From contig CM055275.1 of assembly GCA_029237695.1 (NCBI GenBank), positions 12,660,899 through 12,724,898 of the forward strand: 64,000 bases of DNA, in the 5' to 3' direction. Source of the DNA: Conchocele bisecta (lineage: Eukaryota > Mollusca > Bivalvia > Lucinida > Thyasiridae). Below are positions 12,253 to 23,957 of this stretch, in pieces. A model generated the notes under the pieces. It worked only from the letters and a program-made list of their open reading frames with translations. It searched no databases and was not told the DNA's origin. How positions within the stretch are numbered: position 1 is the first letter of the stretch; every line of letters begins with the position of its first letter. The position numbers and the translations under genes were made by a program.

Positions 12253-12513
12253 TCATGTACATATTCTCGCCTTCTGATACTTGAGAGTTAAATCCTGTTA
12301 TAAATGTATCCCATTAAAAAAGTAATACAATTAGTGCTGATCTTATTACTTTTGGGGTTAGAGCTATGTGACTCTGGTGTGGAATGGATCTGGCACCAGG
12401 TCAGAATATTCTAATTATAATTCTAGGGCTGAACATATATTTTTCTGTAAATGTTCAGTTCTGATTTTGGGAATTTCCCTCATGATGGACAGATTAACTA
12501 CGAGATAGTTATT

Positions 12514-12561
12514 ATAGGAATGAATGGCCTTTTTGTGGAATTTATCGGGGTATAAACTTGG
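12514..12561. mobile_element. Family-1 MITE remnant (one arm only)
   Basis: Only the left outer arm is present. The mirror position in the right arm (53243-53370) carries both arms, so the left copy has lost half the hairpin. Confidence 0.75.
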
Positions 12562-13432
12562 ACTTATAATTCCAGAATTTGAAATAAATTCATCAAGAAA
12601 ATGTGTTTATTTTGACAACCGGCAGTCATTTGTTTACATTGACAGCACTGACAGCGCACCTGTAGAAAGTAGTTTGGTGTAGGAGTTTACTGGGATATAC
12701 ATTTTGGACAGAGACTTGCTATGGGCCAATCAAATGTTAGGGAATTGTGTAAATATTTCTGTGCTGGAATTATAGTATTATTATAGTTATGTATGCTGAG
12801 AACAATCTTCGTAGCAGACGATGAGGCCAACACAATAGCTGTGTGGTCTGAAAAACTATTAGGAAAACAGAAATAGTAAATGATGAGATGCAGCGATAGG
12901 TTAAAGGTTCCCAAACGAAACCAACGCAAACGAAGTGAAAAATGGCAAACGTTTTTATACGACGATTTGCATAGAAACTATTATTGTTTGGCCGTTATTA
13001 CGCGAAAATTATACTATTGTTTGAATAGCCAGCATCAATTTATTTAAACGTCTGTCGTTTCTTTCAACGCATACCGTTTCTTTTACAAATATTTTTCACA
13101 TCGTTTTCGTTTAAATCAGCGAAACGGATAATACAAATTCATCGTACCGCCATTTTCCGCCTGAATTACTTTTCAAAACTGCAACACATGTAGTTTCATG
13201 AAATGAAGTTGAAAGTAGACACACACGTCAGAGATAATGCGGACTCGAATTATAACAACGAAAGCAATGTGCTGATAGTAATCCTATTTTATCCCGTCAA
13301 CACAGTGCGTATGCAACATAAAACACGGTGCCGTGAAACATTTTTGATATCCTGTCATACGACCTAATCACTGTGTATGAATATGAGCGGTGACTGGGCT
13401 TATTGCATTTTAAAACCATTTGTATGTGTTGG

Positions 13433-13590
13433 CCGGATAAATAGAATAGTAGGTTAGTGCTGTGAATGGGAAACATATTTGGCGCGGCACGGAAACGGGA
13501 TGTACTCGGCAGAGCCTCGCCCATCCTGTTTTCTGAGCCTTGCCAGATATTTTTCCCATTCACGGCACTAACCTACTATTCTCTATATCC
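13433..13590. mobile_element. Foldback MITE, family 2
   Basis: Inverted arms GAATAGTAGGTTAGTGC and GCACTAACCTACTATTC are separated by a GC-richer centre containing GCACGGAAACGGGATG. Mirror copy 52232-52373. No coding capacity. Confidence 0.85.
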
Positions 13591-13611
13591 TATTCCACAG
13601 GCACAATGTAC

Positions 13612-13711
13612 ACTGCACATGTACAGTAGGCCTGCTGTTACAGTATCTAAATATCTACTGTCTGTTTCACGAAACCTGCTCCAATGTCACGGCTATATAC
13701 ATTGTAAACAA
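13612..13711. repeat. Single copy of the 89-bp satellite unit
   Basis: Contains CTGTTTCACGAAACCTGC and CACGGCTATATACATTGTA flanked by CAGTAGGCCT. It is the left-arm counterpart of the expanded arrays at 33290-34207 and 51613-52215, where the Polinton sits, and shows that the left arm has neither the expansion nor the element. Confidence 0.9.
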
Positions 13712-13739
13712 GGCGACATTACGCAAACACGTCTTATTT

Positions 13740-15725
13740 TAAATTAATAAATCAGTGAACTACTTTCGGCAAGGGAGATAATCAATATACACAACTATCA
13801 CGCGAACTATTTTCATACGAGCCAAGCGGATCGTTCTATTTATTAGTATATATAGTTTTAATCTATCTCCTGTGATATATAATGATACATTACTTTGTTA
13901 TGCTATGGGTACTAATACGTGTTGTTTCAATAGCGTATCGCTGTAACGGTATCGTCGTAGATGAAGTTGCAAATAATTTAATAATTATTACGTTCAAATG
14001 GTGGCGTAATACTGATAGCACTTTTGTACAAATGTAACCGTCGTAAATGGTGCAATAGTCATGAGGTTAAGGTCTCCGACTTTTATGATTTAATTACCGA
14101 TTCCCGAAAGGGTAGGGGGTTCATACCTCGACTTGGTATATTTTGTTTTCTCCATATATATTATTTTTGTGATTTTAATATTTTCACAATTTTATGATTT
14201 TAATAAAAATAGCTATAAATTGATAGAAACTTACCAACGATGAAAGTGTCCGTCTTTTAATAATATATACACAGACAGTTTGTTACTGTTTTTTTAAGTT
14301 TCAGGTACTGTCTATGCCATATAATTGTTTACTGTCCCAACATATATATTTTTGGCTGTCACAATTAATTAATTTTCGGACAGCAAACATTTTGTTATGA
14401 ATTTGAAATAATTAATGTCCTCCATCAGATAATAACACTGTTCGAACTGCGCCTGTGGCTATCACGACCAGAATTCACTGGTCGCAAACACAGTAGCCTT
14501 CATCGTCTATTTATTAAATTAGTATTTTGTATTTGATTTGAATTCCGCGTGAGCGCTGAACTTTATGTCAACCCATTTACGGAAAATATTGGTGATTTTC
14601 TAAACTAATATCGGCGAAATCCGGAGATATATTTTGAGTCAATTTTTAACACCATTTACGGAAAATATTACTGATTTTCTAAAAACAATATTGGCGAAGG
14701 TGTACTGAACAACTTAAAATATGTCTCACGCTTTCAACATTCCGGCCTCCGAAAATCTATTTTTTTTAAATAACCAGCCGGCTAATAAGATCTGCGTATA
14801 ATCGAGAGTGTATTGTCTCTGACACCGAGGCGTGGGCACACATCAAAACCACGCGTCAATTTCAAAACATTGCCCAAAGGTAAAAATGTACAGCTGTGTG
14901 ATGTCATTAGATCAACAACTCGTCACACTGTACGCGTTATCGATTTTTTCCACACGTGTATTTATAATTAGATGTTTGGGTACATATTATCATGATTAGC
15001 ACACCGTCTCACGAAGCGGGGGCTACTCAGGGAATGGGATCACGTGGTCTATTGTTTAGTGGATTAATGGCGGCCGCAATGAGTTCTCGGGAAAATCTTA
15101 TTGTTCATCAATACGACATTGGTTTCTTGCTTTTAATGATGACCGATATGATACATTTTAATAATACAAATATTGAAAATACACATTACAATCGCTTACA
15201 ACATACTTTATTGTTCGAAAATAGTCAATGCATCGTGGCCTATTTGACCGCATTACATATTGCACGGGTACCTCACTAGGCCCCCTGTTTATGTAGGTAA
15301 CTGGGGGTGTAGTGGGGTACGTTCGCTAATACAATGTTTGCGTAATAGAAAACATTTGTATTTTTCGATAATAATATTTTGTTATCAAATTGAAAAATGA
15401 GCCTTATTTGTATTATATAATGATATAGCAATGGGGGCATATTGCGTTGCGTTGTTCCATCGTCCGTCCGTGTACATTTACGTCGAAAAGTTTGTAAGAG
15501 TTTCTTCAACATGTAATATCTTCATTATTACTCGAAGGATTGCTTCAATACTTACTTGGAAACTTGGATCACCTGAACATTTGTTACACACTTGCGCCAC
15601 CATTAACACGATATTGACCATTGTCACCTTCGAAATGTCGCTGACACTCTTAGCCATGTTGTTACGTCAAATGTTTTGTCTGAGTTTCTCCAACATGTAA
15701 TATCTTCAATATTAGGCAACGGATT
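13740..15725. other. No recognised gene
   Basis: AT-rich sequence with a 95-aa ORF (14992-15279) that is also open in the right arm (31669-31956, minus) with two amino-acid changes. I cannot match it to a family. From 15480 to 15725 there are two diverged tandem copies of a ~180-bp segment containing TTCAACATGTAATATCTTCA. The mirror is 31223-33240. Confidence 0.5.
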
Positions 15726-15825
15726 GCTTCAATACTTGGACACTTGAATCACCTGAACATTTATCACACACCCGCGCGGGTGTGTGACACATTTTCAGGT
15801 GATTCAAGTGTCCAAGTATTGAAGC
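15726..15825. repeat. 100-bp near-perfect hairpin
   Basis: Inverted arms GCTTCAATACTTGGACACTT and their complement meet at CACCCGCGCGGGTG. Mirror copy 31123-31222. Probably the end of a larger mobile element, because a half-copy without its partner arm lies at 15539-15602. Confidence 0.85.
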
Positions 15826-16260
15826 CATTTTCTTACGAAACATTTCTCAAATTACTTTGATATTTGTGTAAATTTAAAGCTTTGTTTTTAACACACAATC
15901 TCCAGTTTGAGTCCATTTTTACAGACATAATGTATAGTCCGAAATGTTGTCAAATATTGATTGTATTACTCTTAAATTTAAATAAAATTTAATAATATCG
16001 AAAAATATGTTTTTGCAATGTAAAAAGCCGTAAAATTTGTGCAGGTTTCGTGAAACAGACAATAATTCCAGCACAAAAATATTTACACAATTCCCTAACA
16101 TTTGATTGGTCCGTAGCAAGTCTCTGTCCAAAATGTACATCCCAGTAAACTCCCATGCCGAACTACTTTCCGTAACACTCAGGCGCAGTTAAAATAATTC
16201 TTAAGAAAACGGAAAATGAACACATTTCATTGATGAATTTATTTCAAATGCTGGAATTAT

Positions 16261-16617
16261 AAGGAATGAATGGCCTTTTTGTGGAATTTATCGGGGATAT
16301 AAACTTGGAAAATTCCCGGGAATACTGGACGAGGCCTTCCAGCCTTCGTCCAGTATTCCCGCGACTTTTCCAAGTTTATACCCCGATAAATTCCACCAAA
16401 AAAAAAAGGCATTCATTCCTATATAATAACCAATAGGATAAAAATAAACAATTGGCGATAAAAAATTACAATTTTCGAAAAAAAAAAATGATTTTTTTTT
16501 TCTTCGAAAATTGTAAGTTTTTATCGCCAATTGTTTATTTTTATCGCCAATTGCGAAAGTGGCTTTTCCAAGTTTATACCCCGATAAATTCCACAAAAAG
16601 GCCATTCATTCCTATAT
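16261..16617. mobile_element. Nested family-1 MITEs with inserted foldback
   Basis: A complete family-1 hairpin (16261-16430) is followed by an inverted AATTGGCGATAAAA segment with a TTCGAAAATTG centre (16440-16560) and then another family-1 arm (16561-16617). Mirror 30346-30695. A related end of the 0.95-kb transposon lies just before, at 16018-16065. Confidence 0.8.
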
Positions 16618-16775
16618 TAGTTAAGTAATAACAATATCAGACTTGTTTAAAAACGTCGAAAGAAGAAAGACACATAATCTAATTTTTGGACCAGTTCAGT
16701 CATTAAGAAAATTGAAATATAATGTAAATTATTGTCAATAGTAGCGCATATGAATTTTGTATTTTAAAACAATCT

Positions 16776-16903
16776 GGGCCCGGTTGCTCAGGCTCAAAAC
16801 CTCTCTGAACTTAACAGACAGTTAAATCCTTAACACTGTTAAGGACCTTAACACTGTTAAGGATTTAAAAGTCTGCTATCGGAGGTTTTGAACAACAAGG
16901 GCC
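16776..16903. mobile_element. Foldback element with GGGCCCGGTTG end
   Basis: The left end GGGCCCGGTTG is opposed by AACAACAAGGGCC. The interior is TTAACACTGTTAAGGA repeats. Mirror 30057-30186. The same family is found as a perfect hairpin at 63169-63339. Confidence 0.8.
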
Positions 16904-17025
16904 TGAATGGAAAAAATTATTAAAATTACCATAGGCCGTAGTGCTTCGGGATACAACGCTGGGAATCTCTTGTCGGACTCCAAACGCCGTAAGGCGACCT
17001 TTGTGCAACGATAACCGTAGCAGAG

Positions 17026-17252
17026 GTTGAAGTAACGGACCGAGGTCTATAAATACATTAAATGTGGCTAAAACATCTATAAATACATTAAATATGCCTA
17101 AACACATCAATAAACGAAAACGAAAATAAGCTAAAATTGAGTCTATATGGAGGGAGTAAAAAACACACGTTGTTTAGCTTATTTTTTTTTAAATTTATTG
17201 ATGCTTTTGGGAATATTTAATGTATTTATAGACCTCGGTCCGTTACTTCAAC
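17026..17252. mobile_element. TIR MITE with GTTGAAGTAACGGACC ends
   Basis: Terminal inverted repeats of about 38 bp (GTTGAAGTAACGGACCGAGG onwards) enclose ~150 bp without a gene. The left end carries an extra copy of the ATAAATACATTAAAT segment. Mirror 29712-29935. Confidence 0.82.
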
Positions 17253-17259
17253 ATGTGAC

Positions 17260-17460
17260 GCGTATTTGTGGCTATGATTGGAGAAATGGGGCTGATGGGA
17301 TATATAACCAGTGCAGCTCCTGATCAAATAACACACTACAGTAGAATGATAACGATCTATATTGATTGTTAGAGCGAGTGATAGGTGTTTCATTGCTGAT
17401 CTGAATCTACATTGGTCGCAAAATCGCATAAGCCCCATTTATCCAGTCATATCCAGATTG
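17260..17460. mobile_element. Foldback element of the 'DPDQ' family
   Basis: Ends ATTGGAGAAATGGGGCT and AGCCCCATTTATCCAG are inverted. It lies directly after the preceding MITE. Mirror 29512-29690. Confidence 0.65.
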
Positions 17461-17613
17461 TAAATATAGAATTATGTATGCCTGATTCATTCCGATAGAT
17501 ATATCTGTTAGGAGCAGGTGAATTCGCCTCACAATGGGACAGGTACGTGTTCACTTTCTGTAAAATGTATCCTCCCTACAGCATCATCTGGTGGGAAAGT
17601 ACGTAGACGTTTT

Positions 17614-17782
17614 TTTAATTAATTCGTTCCCACGAAATGAAAACGAATTGTCATTTCGTGGGAACGAATTATTAATTCTAGGAGAACGAATTGTTATATC
17701 GTAGGAACGAATTGTTAATTCGAGGGAACGAATTGTTAAATTGAGAGAACGAATTGTTATTTCGTGGGAACGAATTAATAAA
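17614..17782. repeat. 21-bp tandem repeat
   Basis: Same unit family as 2836-3135, ending next to a GTCCCC...GGGGGAC segment also found beside the other arrays. Mirror 29183-29346. Confidence 0.85.
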
Positions 17783-17869
17783 ACAGATCCATGTCCCCTG
17801 CGGGGGGACTCCGTAGGAAAGAGATTTGGTTTGTAGATACGGCGAAGGTTTGTTGAAGGATGCCAAACG

Positions 17870-19706
17870 AAAACGAAAGGAAAACGAAGTGAAATCGATA
17901 ATTTTCTAGAACAATATGTATAAACACGGTTATCGTTTGCGGTTTTGGTCTGCGTGAAAACGATACTTTCGTTTAAATAACCGATTTTAAACGATATAAA
18001 CGCCTGTCGTTTCTTTCGACGGGTCGTTTCGACAACGTTTTCGCTGTTTTAACTAGGAAACTGATTTCTTCGTGACCCTTTCACCCTAAGTAACTGGAAT
18101 TGACTGTGATATGCTAATTTTCCGACCAATCCAATCCTCACAAAATGATTTTCAGATTAGTCCATTTATGAAAATGGGGGTGTTTTTCTTGTAACAAAAA
18201 TAAAAATTACTTGCAAAAGTACAGATCCTGATGAGACGGCTCGTTACGACTGGATCTGCACTGTTTGCGTAAACCGCTATAGCGGGATTTCGGGTTCAAA
18301 AGGTTAAGACAATGAACACATCGTTTTCTAATTATAATCAAAGTACTGAAAGTACTGAACATAGGGTACTACAAGAATTCCGCCACGGAAGCGGTGTCGC
18401 GCCTGACAATGCCTTGTCGGTACAAAACAATGTTGTAGCAGGATTTTCGTTAAAGTTTCTGTGTTACTTTGACATCGCCATGTTTACATCTGTTTTGTGA
18501 ATGAAATAGTTGGCCCCGGATTGAGTATATTAAAACATACAAATGACGTCATTGGGGAAACCGCTGACAAACTTTTCAATGTATAGAAGCGCAAACTTTT
18601 TAGATTTTTTTTGTAGTATTTTCAGTACTTGCATTAATATGGGTATTAATCTACGCTGGTGGAATTGACACTCATGTTGGCGTGTATTGGCCACCATAGA
18701 CAAATGTCAATCACGCCGAATTCGAGAATGTCACTAAATTCCGCTGTAAATCCATCGATATAATGAGGATTAACATCAGTTAGACCCACACGTGCGAGTT
18801 TATTGCGACACAATCGGGATCATTGAACACAAATCTGGGTAACCTCTCGACGGAGGTCGCTTCCGGTGGAAAGTATTCGGAGGGGAGTTAACTCTGTCGA
18901 AAACTACAGACTGTCGGTCTGACGCAAATGGGGGCATCACAACTTAAACGCACAACAAAGTAATCCGATGCATTTGTGTACGTAGAACATCCGTTGTTGA
19001 TATTGTTCAGTGCAAGTAGTTTTTCATAATTATATTATTTTCAATTAGCGGTTGCGTATGACAGTTAAACATTGAGTAACACAATGCATTTTGTTGTTAT
19101 GGTTATTCCTAGATATCACTACGGACTAGCCCATCCAGGGGGGTCTGGGGGGTGGCTAACTGTCCGAGGCGATTCCAATACATAGGCTACCCTATGTGAA
19201 AAACATAAACGATGTCAAAATGATGTGTACACGATACGCAATCGTTCCTTTTTGGAACAAGGAACGAATCCAGACTGTATACGACTGTTGCTTTGAGTGT
19301 ATTTGAGAAAGCTTACAGTCATGTGTGTCAATATAAGGTTCGACAATGCCGTAGGCCACGGGTTCAAACAGTTCCCGAGTACCACGGCAAACTTACCCCA
19401 CGGCTGGACATGATCGAACGTTATTGTTACATTTCCGTCGGAAATATCGTGTAGTTTGAGCAAATATGTAGTACTTGCGGTTCTTTGATAACCTGTTCCA
19501 TTCAAGCAGCTGATTTACGTATACATATTCCGGGGCCGCGTGATGCGCGTGACCCATCCTCCGCATCAATTTAAAAAGTTCTGTGCCACCATTGTGAAAT
19601 GGTCTGGTGACGTAATGGCGCGTTCTAATAACGTCATGAGACACATGCATTTTCCGTAGGTGTTGGCTTGGCCGTGAAATGAGCATTGTCTACAGCTGTA
19701 CGTTTC
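17870..19706. other. No recognised gene
   Basis: Starts with an imperfect inverted segment rich in AACGAAAACG (17870-18060). ORFs of 62-97 aa (18312-18500, 19215-19686) are mirrored in the right arm, but none has a domain I recognise. Their conservation may only reflect the high identity of the arms. Confidence 0.5.
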
Positions 19707-19891
19707 TATGGAACGCCAAAATCTACATAAACTCAAATAATTAATGGTAGCTCTAAATAATTAGAGCTAGCATTAAATATTTAGAACTAGCTCCAAATCA
19801 TTTGAAGGACTCTCTAAATCGTTTGGGGATAGCTGTAAATATTTAATGCTATAAATAATTATTTCAGTTTATGTAGATTCGGCGTTCCATA
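19707..19891. mobile_element. TIR MITE with TATGGAACGCC ends
   Basis: TATGGAACGCC and GGCGTTCCATA, extended by ATCTACATAAACT, form inverted ends around AT-rich sequence containing TAAATATTTA and TCTAAATAATTAGAG. Mirror copy 27081-27262. Confidence 0.82.
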
Positions 19892-20521
19892 TGTTTGAGA
19901 GTATTTGAGAGAGCTTACATGAGTCTCAATGGATATGTGTCTATGTTCAAACAGCAAGCATAGTTTCATTTGAGTATCGCAAAATGAGGGATCGTAGCTA
20001 GTTATTTTTGTCTCAAAGTGTATATGTATATTTTATGGTCTCATTGCTTCTACATGTAAATGTGCATGTGTGTACAATAGATAAAGGTGAAATGTATATT
20101 TACATGTGTTGCACATTCAAATTACATGTATATATGAGCCGCGCCATGCGAAAACCCGGCTTAATGACACAATCGAGAAGCCCGGATTTGTGTCATGGCG
20201 GGTTAGTCGACATTTTTTCAACGGACATTGAAATTCGAATTCACAGAGATTTAGCATGATTTAGCATGAAACGAGAATTGATATTCAACATGTGGATATA
20301 GTATAGTGTTATGTACATGGCTGGATATTTATCAGGTTAGAAATTGACTTATTTACTTTTTAAATGTAAAGATTATCGCCATTCAAAGCCGTCGCGCATC
20401 ACAGACCTTATTGATAATCACTCACTTAGTCTGTTTACCCCGTGCATTCGTAACTCGCCGCCAGTGGAGCGCTGACGCCAAAATATTTTTGACCTACACT
20501 CATCATCAAAATAAGCGTGAC

Positions 20522-21310
20522 ATGAGCTCAACTCCAGTCTCGTCAAAACAGACTGATACTAAGAAGCGCTGTCTGTCTTCTCCGACTGACCAGGCTGATC
20601 ACAAGAAGCACCGCACCAATACAACTGACGGAGACACCGGAATGGCAGAACCTGGACATCACATCCAACTAAGCCAGGTTGACCTTGACAAAATCAGTCA
20701 ACTCCTAAAGTCATCATTCGAAGAGCAGGTATCGAACATGACGGCCAGCATTGTGGATGGCGTTCTAGGTGGGCTGCAGGCGAAGATTGCTGACCTGGAA
20801 AACGAAAACAAGTCACTCAAAACCAGGGTTCAGTCACTGGAAGACGGGTTGGACAGGTATGAACAATACAGCAGGCGCAACTGTCTCAGGCTCTCGGGCA
20901 TCCCAGAAACGCCAGATGAATCGGTCGACGACAAGGTCATGCACGTCATCAAATCCATCGACGTACCTTTGGAGCGAATCGACCGCGCGCACCGACTTGG
21001 TAAACCGAAGCCCAACTCACCAAGAGAAATTATAATTAAATTTGCCACATATCGCTCCCGAAGGAAAGTCATGGCTCGTAAGTCACAACTGAAAACCCAG
21101 GGTAAAACCGGGATTTATTTCAACGAAGATCTGATACGCACACGGAGCGAGATATACTATCGGGCTCGTTCCCTGGCGAAGGCCAAAAAGATCCAAAGTA
21201 CCTGGACTGCAGACGGAACAATCATAATCAAAGACCGTAATCTAACATTTCACCGGATTGAGACGCAGTCTGACCTGGATAAATTCGCGACTACTCTGGA
21301 CAACGCGTAA
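20522..21310 (+). CDS. LINE-type ORF1 protein (coiled coil plus RNA-binding region)
   Basis: The frame is open from an upstream ATG at 20411. I prefer the ATG at 20522, giving about 262 residues, because the residues before it look unrelated to the rest. The N-terminal third is Lys/Ser/Thr-rich and hydrophilic (MSSTPVSSKQTDTKKR). The middle predicts a coiled coil (about residues 85-120, AKIADLENENKSLKTRVQ). It is followed by the RRNCLRLSGIPE stretch and an RRM-like region with DRAHRLGKP and IFATYRSRR-type basic motifs, ending in WTADGTIIIKD. This order is known from ORF1 / transposase-22-type proteins of non-LTR retrotransposons, which bind element RNA. The gene is intact here but truncated in the right arm (26122-26612). 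Family assignment is from remembered features and needs a profile search. Confidence 0.75.
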   Translation: MSSTPVSSKQTDTKKRCLSSPTDQADHKKHRTNTTDGDTGMAEPGHHIQLSQVDLDKISQLLKSSFEEQVSNMTASIVDGVLGGLQAKIADLENENKSLKTRVQSLEDGLDRYEQYSRRNCLRLSGIPETPDESVDDKVMHVIKSIDVPLERIDRAHRLGKPKPNSPREIIIKFATYRSRRKVMARKSQLKTQGKTGIYFNEDLIRTRSEIYYRARSLAKAKKIQSTWTADGTIIIKDRNLTFHRIETQSDLDKFATTLDNA

Positions 21311-23743
21311 ACTTTTGTCGCACAGTATAATTCAGTGTACCATTGTTATAGCGGACTAGTCCATGCAGATGCATAACTTCCGAGTAGTGTATATTTGTTG
21401 ACCGGCCACATTTAGCTCTCGTTTCTTTTTATTTAAACATTTCATACTATTCCAGAAGACAGCCTCGCTAGCTGCCACTGATCCATGTAATAAACAGCTA
21501 ACAGTCTGCCATTATACTCAAGCTATATGATGCCATCTGTGGGGCGGACCCTGTTGCGGAGGTGACGTGTGGTGGAACCTACCCATACCGGACACCAGGT
21601 TTCGGTGTGCCTACTCTTGATTTCCAATACAAAACACGCAATTTCTTCTCGGAACGTACTTACAGCTGAAATTTAGTCGAGGCACTTCAGTTGTACATCC
21701 TGATACCTCTCGGGTGCCCTGTTTGGAGGGGTTCTACCTCACGTCACCGCGACTGGAGCGCTGATTCGTTTTCCATTGATGGCACCATATGATCAGCATT
21801 ACGCGCGCTTACATGTACTCGACATAGTACCGTCGCGGCAATTAGAACTATTGCTATAACAAGCCGATTATGGCGGCCTATGTCGGGTGTGGGTAAGCCC
21901 TTGTCAATTTCACATCCGCAGAAAAGCTCAACTTGGCCAGTCAGTTCATGTTTACAATACAAAACATGCGTTTCTAGCACGTGAACTATATTGATAATCA
22001 AACACAGAACAACTTATTTAGATAACCATACTTGCTACTGCAATGTATTACAACAGGAACACTGAGTACGGAGATGAAAATCAGTTATCATATATAATAC
22101 CCTCATTTGTACTACATTTTCTTTCACCATATATTTGTTAGCAGGAGTTTAAGGCCACTTCCGAACATTGCCAACAAAACACTAGTCTGATTTCCCTATG
22201 TGTTGATACAATACAGTTACCTGACAAGGCAAGCACATTCCCACAGCACAATGCCGTTTCATTAGTTCGTGTATATCATTGGTGATCGTGATACATGAAC
22301 ATGGTTGATGCTAAGTACAGTCTGCCCAATTACAAGTATGTGACCAGACTAGAGTCAACACTGTTTGCAAAAAGACAATAACATTTGTACAATGGCGGGT
22401 ATATATGGTTAACCTGCTGGGAAGAAGGTACCTGACATCAGTGCTATCAATGTGACCCCAGATCAGCATGCGTATCCACATAGTCTGATCAGGGCCCATG
22501 CTGGTCGTCTGTCAGTCAACTCGCAGCAGTTTTTCTCATGAACAGCATCTTTTTGATCATTTTGCCGATTACAAAAGCACATATACAGTTACCACGATCA
22601 ACTTTGTCATAACAATGTGTTGTCACCAAATGTACCACCTTTTTTATGCGGCGATATGTATTTCCATGCTCATCATGCTATCTTAGCTCTAACATCACTA
22701 AAGCGTATAACCATCGTTCCAAGCGCTGTATATCCAGATGAGGCAGCTCGAATGTGCTTTCTCATCAGATACACAGCGACTGATAATGCGCTTATGAGTT
22801 TTGTTTAAGACACCCCTGTTGTGACTAATGGAATATTGCACATGTGTAATACAGTCGATGATTTCCAGGCTTAGATGTTCGGATTAAGGAAATACATAGC
22901 AGTTTGTGTGTGTGATGATGGCGGATCCTCATGCTGACTTTAACGAGTTGCAGTCTCGACTAATCATTTACCTCGCGTGCTAGCTCAGTGACAATCAAAT
23001 TCAAACTGTTCAGTAAACGATCCAGGATGAATATATTGTAGCTGTGGTGGGCATTATGAGCCGTATAACGACCGAGGCACTTTATTCTCGCTTCAGGTTT
23101 ACACTGTTTCGCAATGTCATGAAGACAACTGTTCGCTTTTGTCAGGATGAATGTCGCGCCCATGCTTACATGTACTGTCGACTAGTATCTGGCAAATTGT
23201 TAAATTATCGCCATCTATTGTATGTCTTCGTAACCGAATAATCTACAGTCTCCAAATTGTTGTATGTTCGGAGATAAGCTGTGTGTAAATGTTTGCATGC
23301 GCCATGAGAAAATTGGACCAACATATGATATGACAGTTTGATCGTAATCGGTTATGTGACGGACCCAGAAGTGTAACGAGCGACAAACGACCTTAGTCAA
23401 GCTGCATAGGGATTCCATTGATCACGGTCACATTTGAGCCTATTTTATCATGACGCGTCAAGCAAACATGATAACACATGCCTAAACTGATATCACTTAC
23501 ATTACCCTTTTGTCGAAATATATTCATGCTGCGAAATGGTAAACTCTAAATAACATGTCCATAGGAAGACAATCCATTGATAATGTCCCGACTCACGCCG
23601 ATAATAATAATTAAAACATCAATCCCTCCTCTTTGTGCACACGTTGCTGCTGGTGGTTCCCTGTCCTTCTGTCATACTTGTCTCTTCATGTCGAATATCA
23701 CGTGGACGGCGCTTGGGGAAAATAGATTGAGATACCATCCTCC
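21311..23743. other. No recognised gene; DPDQ-family fragment; left-arm-only segment
   Basis: ORFs up to 85 aa are unremarkable. A 'DPDQ'-family foldback fragment lies at about 22310-22510. Between two copies of TCCTCAT (22926-22932 and 23910-23916) lies about 984 bp that the right arm lacks. If ORF1 (upstream) and the ORF2 start (23744) belong to one LINE, this stretch would be unusually long inter-ORF sequence, so they may belong to different elements. Confidence 0.5.
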
Positions 23744-23957
23744 ATGATTCCTATATATACCAGACCCCACAAGTGTTGTCCAGAGCTATCTTCCCTCTTC
23801 AAGCCACATCGGTTAAGAATCCTTGCCTGGCGGTTCAGATACATATTTACACACTGTCATTCGTATTCGGTCTATTGTTACTGTGTATCCTTGTTTTTAG
23901 TAGCATTTCTCCTCATCATATCGGGTGGTGTTCATCCAAACCCTGGACCAAGCAAAC
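23744..23957 (+). CDS. N-terminal end of a LINE ORF2 with NPGP motif, cut by the gap
   Basis: The frame from ATG 23744 encodes 71 residues before the N run. A basic stretch (PHRLRILAWRFR) is followed by a hydrophobic segment (VSLFLVAFLLII) and then SGGVHPNPGPSK. The NPGP core preceded by a hydrophobic segment is known at the start of many non-LTR retrotransposon ORF2 proteins (CR1-like) and resembles 2A ribosome-skipping sequences, although the preceding Asp/Glu pattern of classical 2A is not fully kept. The endonuclease and reverse-transcriptase domains would lie inside the gap. Only the last ~47 bp before the gap are mirrored on the other side. Confidence 0.5.

Larger units (their letters stand above)
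1741..23957. repeat. Left arm of the giant inverted repeat
   Basis: Read as reverse complement, this arm reappears at 24458-63668 in the same order of elements. The 62-aa ORF at 18312-18500 is identical to the one at 28465-28653 on the minus strand, and ORFs at 2788-3006 and 62351-62569 match with one change. Similarity starts abruptly near 1741 and continues to the edge of the N run. Whether this is a genomic palindrome or two inverted alleles is discussed in the findings. Confidence 0.95.

Noticed and set aside
14992..15279. 95-aa ORF shared by both arms as a host gene
   Set aside because: The arms are so similar that shared openness is not evidence of coding. No domain and no splice context is visible.
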